Positions 60,813-64,000 of a stretch of 64,000 bases of DNA are shown in pieces. Location: positions 32,788 through 96,787 of the forward strand of contig JAFLTO010000011.1 in the NCBI GenBank assembly GCA_022510425.1. Direction: 5' to 3'. Position 1 is the first letter of the stretch. Each line of letters opens with the position of its first letter. A program made the translations under genes and the position numbers. The notes under the pieces are model-generated. The model was not told the origin of the DNA, did no database searches, and worked only from the letters and a program-made list of their open reading frames with translations. This stretch comes from Muribaculaceae bacterium. GTDB lineage: Bacteria > Bacteroidota > Bacteroidia > Bacteroidales > Muribaculaceae.

Positions 60813-62219
60813 TCATACTGTTATTTCGGAACCTTGTTTGAGGCTTTCTACATATCTGTCGATTCTTTGTAATTGCCTCGGGATATCTATGGATTGTGGA
60901 CAATGAGGCTTACATTGGTCACATGCTATGCAATGACTTGCCTGACGCAATTTCGGTACAGATCTGTCATAACCTACCAGAAAAGCCTTCCTTGCTTTGG
61001 TGTAATTCGGATCCTTATTCGATGAAGTGACATTCCCTTCATTGATGCACTTGTTGTAATGAGCGAAAATTCCCGGTATGTTGATACCATATGGACAAGG
61101 CATACAATATTCACAGGTAGTACAAGGAACTGAGGGGTATCCAATCATGACTTGAGCCGTATCTTCAAGCATTGCCAATTCTTCGTCATTTAAGGGACGT
61201 AAGGGTGCGTAAGTTCGGATATTGTCTTCAAGATGTTCCTTGTAAGTCATTCCGCTAAGCACTGTCAAAACTTTAGGGAAGGTGCCGGAAAAACGGAATG
61301 CCCATGATGCAATGCTTTCTTCAGGTTCTCTCTCTTTCAAACGGGCATTTAGATGGTCTGTCAAAGATGCAAGTCGTCCTCCCAAAAGAGGTTCCATTAT
61401 CACAGCAGGGATATCTCTTTTTGCCAATTCATCATAAAGATATTCCGCATTGAAATTCATTCCCGAAGCATGGCGGTAATCCACGTAATTCAATTGGATC
61501 TGTACAAAGTCCCATTTCATCTTGTCGTGAAGTGAAAGGAGGTAATCAAACACCTTTACATCGCCATGATAAGAAAAACCGAGATTGCGGATCCTCCCTG
61601 CCTCTCTTTCTTTTAAAAGGAAATCAAGAAGTCCGGTGTCAATAAATCTTTGTTCAAGGAAAGGCATTCCGGTTTCTCCTCCACAATTATGAAGCAGATA
61701 ATAATCGATATAATCAGTCTGAAGTTTCTTCATGGAATTGTGATACATTTCTACAGATGCATCATACAGTTCCTTACCCTTCATTCCTGTTCTCGCAAGA
61801 TGGTGGTTGCTCATCTTTGTGGCGATATAATAGCTGTCCCGGGGATGTCTGCTCAAAGCTTTGCCTGTGGCTTCTTCTGACTTTCCTCTAACGTATGGCG
61901 GAGCTGTATCAAAATAGTTTACTCCGTGAGCCAAGGCATAATCCACAAGTTCATTTACTGCATCCTGGTCTATTATTTCTTCCCCTTCCTTCCCATTCGG
62001 ATCAGACATAAGTGGCCAACGCATACACCCATAACCCAATAAGGAAACCTTATCCCCTGTGGATGGTGTAATTCTGTAGGTCATTTTGTCGGTTGGAACT
62101 TCCCGATTTGAATCTGTTCCGGATAATGAAAGAGAAGAACTTTTTTTGCATCCTGTTGCAGCAAGTCCTGTAACTGAAAGCCCCAAACCAAGCTTCTTTA
62201 TGAAATTTCTTCTATTCAT
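60813..62219 (-). CDS. Tat-exported lipoprotein: aldo/keto reductase with C-terminal 2x[4Fe-4S] domain (second copy)
   Basis: Start placed at ATG 62219 ([14 protein letters not shown]), 468 residues; the longer frame to 62249 lies inside tatA and would bury the signal. Twin arginines R3-R4, lipobox ATGC with C24. AKR tetrad: [28 protein letters not shown]. Fe-S motifs: [17 protein letters not shown] and [18 protein letters not shown]. Clear paralogue of 32582-33991. Its start overlaps the stop of the second tatA by 8 bp, so translocase subunit and substrate are translated together. Confidence 0.88.
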   Translation of the reverse strand: MNRRNFIKKLGLGLSVTGLAATGCKKSSSLSLSGTDSNREVPTDKMTYRITPSTGDKVSLLGYGCMRWPLMSDPNGKEGEEIIDQDAVNELVDYALAHGVNYFDTAPPYVRGKSEEATGKALSRHPRDSYYIATKMSNHHLARTGMKGKELYDASVEMYHNSMKKLQTDYIDYYLLHNCGGETGMPFLEQRFIDTGLLDFLLKEREAGRIRNLGFSYHGDVKVFDYLLSLHDKMKWDFVQIQLNYVDYRHASGMNFNAEYLYDELAKRDIPAVIMEPLLGGRLASLTDHLNARLKEREPEESIASWAFRFSGTFPKVLTVLSGMTYKEHLEDNIRTYAPLRPLNDEELAMLEDTAQVMIGYPSVPCTTCEYCMPCPYGINIPGIFAHYNKCINEGNVTSSNKDPNYTKARKAFLVGYDRSVPKLRQASHCIACDQCKPHCPQSIDIPRQLQRIDRYVESLKQGSEITV

Positions 62220-62415
62220 TAAAATGTTTGGTCTCTTCGTTTGCTTCAACCTTCACATCTGTTTCTACTTCTTTCATCCCGTCTTTGAATGCCTTGACTC
62301 CTTTACCAAGACCTTTCATCATTTCAGGAATTTTCTTTCCACCAAAGAAAAGAAGAACTACTAACGCTATCAAAAGGACTTCCTGAAATCCGAGTCCACC
62401 TATAAAATTCAACAT
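62212..62415 (-). CDS. tatA: Second twin-arginine translocase subunit TatA
   Basis: 67 residues, identical over the first 51 to TatA at 34057 while the DNA shows several silent differences; only the acidic tail diverges. Lies directly before and overlaps a Tat-dependent AKR gene. No tatC accompanies it, so it must rely on the one at 34257 or on another elsewhere. Confidence 0.93.
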   Translation of the reverse strand: MLNFIGGLGFQEVLLIALVVLLFFGGKKIPEMMKGLGKGVKAFKDGMKEVETDVKVEANEETKHFNE

Positions 62416-62459
62416 ATTTTTAATTTTAAATTTATTCTTATTAACTGAATATTACAATG

Positions 62460-63155
62460 TTATATTGTCTTTCCCAGTTCGTAAGCCTCCTCCATAAATT
62501 TGGAGTCTTCGACAGCTCCTTTTCTGCCAAGACCGGTTCCTTTTATAGAGCCTCTTTCAACAGAGTTAGGAAGACACATCACGAATCTTCGGAAACCATC
62601 TATTGTCCTGTCCGCTGATTGATCAGTGTTATCAGCACTTGTTACTATATAATAAAACTCCTTGTTCTTCAATTCTGACAGATGACTGTAAGTTCGATCA
62701 ATGAAAACTTTCATCTGACCCGTCACATTAAGGTAATAGGCAGGACTGGCAAGAACTACTATATCAGCCTTCACCAATTTATCCATCAGTGCAGGAGCAT
62801 CATCCTCAGCCTCGTTTCTCCTTTCACCGACTCTTTGCTCGTCTTCTTCTTCAAAATATTTGATATTATAGTCGGCCAGGAAAATCTTTTCTACGTTTCC
62901 TCCGGCTTCTTCAGCACCTTTTGCAAACTGGTCGCAAAGAAGGTCACTGTTTCCTCCTTTTCGGGGACTTCCGGAAATAATCAATACATTTTTATGTTCT
63001 TTGTCAATGAGAGATTTATCAGATATACGGATACCGTCTATTTCCTGTATTTCTTCTGTTTCTGCCATATTTTCTTTAGTGTTTGTTTCTTTACTGCCGC
63101 ACGACACCATCAGGGTGCAGAACATTAAAATTGATAAACTTATAAAACTTTTCAT
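62460..63155 (-). CDS. Lipoprotein with NAD(P)H:FMN reductase/flavodoxin-like domain
   Basis: 231 residues. A Sec lipoprotein signal ends in LMVSCG (C19), then a Glu-rich linker, then a flavodoxin fold (VLIISGSPRKGGNSDLLC is the FMN phosphate loop; LASPAYYLNVTGQMKVFIDR the isoalloxazine region). Relatives are cytoplasmic NAD(P)H-dependent oxidoreductases or iron-sulfur flavoproteins. Export suggests an electron carrier on the periplasmic side. Twelve bp after DUF1893. Confidence 0.85.
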   Translation of the reverse strand: MKSFISLSILMFCTLMVSCGSKETNTKENMAETEEIQEIDGIRISDKSLIDKEHKNVLIISGSPRKGGNSDLLCDQFAKGAEEAGGNVEKIFLADYNIKYFEEEDEQRVGERRNEAEDDAPALMDKLVKADIVVLASPAYYLNVTGQMKVFIDRTYSHLSELKNKEFYYIVTSADNTDQSADRTIDGFRRFVMCLPNSVERGSIKGTGLGRKGAVEDSKFMEEAYELGKTI

Positions 63156-63166
63156 TTAATTATATT

Positions 63167-63610
63167 TTATCTGGTTTTAGAGGATTGCATCGTGGACAAG
63201 AAACCTATAATTTTTTCATGGATCTCTTTTGGATCACTGGATGGTATTGAAAGCATCTCAATAGGACAAAATCCTGTCTTTGTCTTATTTTCAATGAAAG
63301 GAACCCTCTCTCCATAACTGAATTTTATATCAGTTGTGTCAAGCAGTTTTATTGCATGTTCACTTATTAATTCGGCATATATTTCTGCCACTTCTCCCAA
63401 TATCATCAGGGCTGCGGCTCCTTTGCCGACCACCTTGTCAAGAACTATGGAATCTTTCAAAAGACTCGGATCTTCTTTCAACAAAGTCATCAATGTCTTG
63501 ACCCCCGGAAGACTGAATTTAAATATCTCTTCTCCCTTGACGATTATACAGTTGCTTCTCCCTTCCCTTAGTTCCACAACCAATTCTTCGAATCTTTCCT
63601 TAGCCATCAT
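63167..63610 (-). CDS. DUF1893 family protein
   Basis: 147 residues. Conserved pattern VKGEEIFKFSLPGVKTLMTL, DKVVGKGAAALMILGEVAEI, SEHAIKLLDTTDIKF and NKTKTGFCPIEMLS, including the Cys expected in this cytidine deaminase-like family. Two consecutive Met codons start the frame. Overlaps the AKR stop by 4 bp. Paralogue of 47946-48413, which lacks the Cys. Role unknown; recurrent link with Fe-S reductases is worth noting. Confidence 0.82.
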   Translation of the reverse strand: MMAKERFEELVVELREGRSNCIIVKGEEIFKFSLPGVKTLMTLLKEDPSLLKDSIVLDKVVGKGAAALMILGEVAEIYAELISEHAIKLLDTTDIKFSYGERVPFIENKTKTGFCPIEMLSIPSSDPKEIHEKIIGFLSTMQSSKTR

Positions 63611-64000
63611 GCCAAAACTTCTTCTTTGTTCTGCTTAATTTTTTCTACAAAATCATCAATCGCATGAAGTCTCTGAGGAATCTTTATGCTTTGGGGACAA
63701 TGAACCTCGCATTGTGCACATCCGATGCAATGACTTGCCTGACGTAGTTTCGGTACACTTCTGTCATATCCGATCAAAAAGGCTTTTCTTGCCTCTGTAT
63801 AATTAGCATCAGTCTTATGTCTGGGAAGTTTTCCTTCTGTCAGACATTTATTGTAATGCGTGAAGATTGCAGTGATATTTATTCCATAAGGACAAGGCAT
63901 ACAGTATTCACATGCAGTACATGGAACGGTGGGATATTTAATAAGTTCCTCTCCGGTATCTTCCAGAAGCTGCTTTTCTTCTGCTGTCAAGGGTTCAAGT
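63607..64000 (-). CDS. Aldo/keto reductase with 2x[4Fe-4S] domain, C-terminal part (runs off the window)
   Basis: About 130 C-terminal residues. They contain [16 protein letters not shown] and CIGCAQCEVHCPQSIKIPQR and match the ends of the two Tat-exported reductases at 32582 and 60813, including [16 protein letters not shown]. The barrel and any signal peptide lie outside the window. First visible gene of the long minus-strand operon. Confidence 0.88.
   Translation of the reverse strand, partial: LEPLTAEEKQLLEDTGEELIKYPTVPCTACEYCMPCPYGINITAIFTHYNKCLTEGKLPRHKTDANYTEARKAFLIGYDRSVPKLRQASHCIGCAQCEVHCPQSIKIPQRLHAIDDFVEKIKQNKEEVLA

Noticed and set aside
1..64000. CRISPR array, rRNA genes, IS element with transposase, riboswitch
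   Set aside because: No regularly spaced repeats, no rRNA sequence, no transposase motif and no aptamer I recognise in the window.

Overview
The window looks like the chromosome of a Bacteroidales bacterium (phylum Bacteroidota), probably gut-associated. The support is the Bacteroidetes-type promoter element TAnnTTTG in front of many genes, the near absence of Shine-Dalgarno sites, the order of the cell-wall/division (dcw) cluster, and families typical of the group: viroplasmin-type RNase HI, DUF1893, a HYC_CC_PP-like protein and a Pit-PhoU fusion. Family assignments were made by reading motifs; no database was searched.

Layout. 1-1280: mnmG (cut by the window edge) and ybeY. 1556-4877: a maa-like acetyltransferase, a threonine aldolase and an NhaC antiporter, enclosed by two inverted copies of a 115-bp element. 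4984-9643: a probable Vsr remnant, an SF1 helicase, an MFS exporter and an AAA ATPase. 9850-25097: the dcw cluster rsmH-ftsL-ftsI-murE-mraY-murD-ftsW-murG-murC-ftsQ-ftsA-ftsZ, almost gapless and all on the plus strand; murF and ddl are absent from it. 25129-30846: a THUMP methyltransferase, a membrane protein, pdxB, RNase HI, queG and rhaM. 31045-35075: a redox/secretion cluster made of a NapH-NapG-like fusion, a Tat-exported [4Fe-4S] aldo/keto reductase lipoprotein, tatA and tatC. 35097-37174: a small conserved protein, an esterase and a secreted metallo-hydrolase. 37247-38900: tRNA-Pro(GGG) followed by debris of an integrative element and a RhuM-PLD protein. 38915-40459: an NTF2-like protein, a HxlR regulator and an exported flavin reductase-like lipoprotein. 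40551-46089: a phosphate cluster (response regulator, kinase, OprO/P-like porin, Pit-PhoU).

46404-64000 is an island of oxidoreductases, almost all on the minus strand. It holds seven aldo/keto reductase genes or fragments, two SDRs, two intact AraC regulators and a third AraC copy reduced to its DNA-binding domain. Four operators share one architecture: two 15-bp direct repeats with a 23-bp period, three of them standing exactly the same distance upstream of a TAnnTTTG element. They point to one AraC regulon covering an SDR-DMT-AKR-AraC operon, a separate AKR gene and a broken AKR. A 385-bp direct repeat marks a past rearrangement. From 58140 to the window end runs one long operon: AKR-FeS, DUF1893, flavodoxin-like lipoprotein, a second tatA, a second Tat-exported AKR-FeS, an ECF S-component-like protein, DUF362, a cupin and an SDR.

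The best candidate for an undescribed system is the pair of Tat-linked loci (31-35 kb and 58-64 kb). Aldo/keto reductases and flavoproteins that normally work in the cytoplasm with NAD(P)H are here built as Tat or Sec lipoproteins, carry two [4Fe-4S] motifs, and sit beside dedicated Tat genes and a quinol-dehydrogenase-like NapH-NapG fusion. I infer an extracytoplasmic reductase chain fed from the quinone pool. This is untested.
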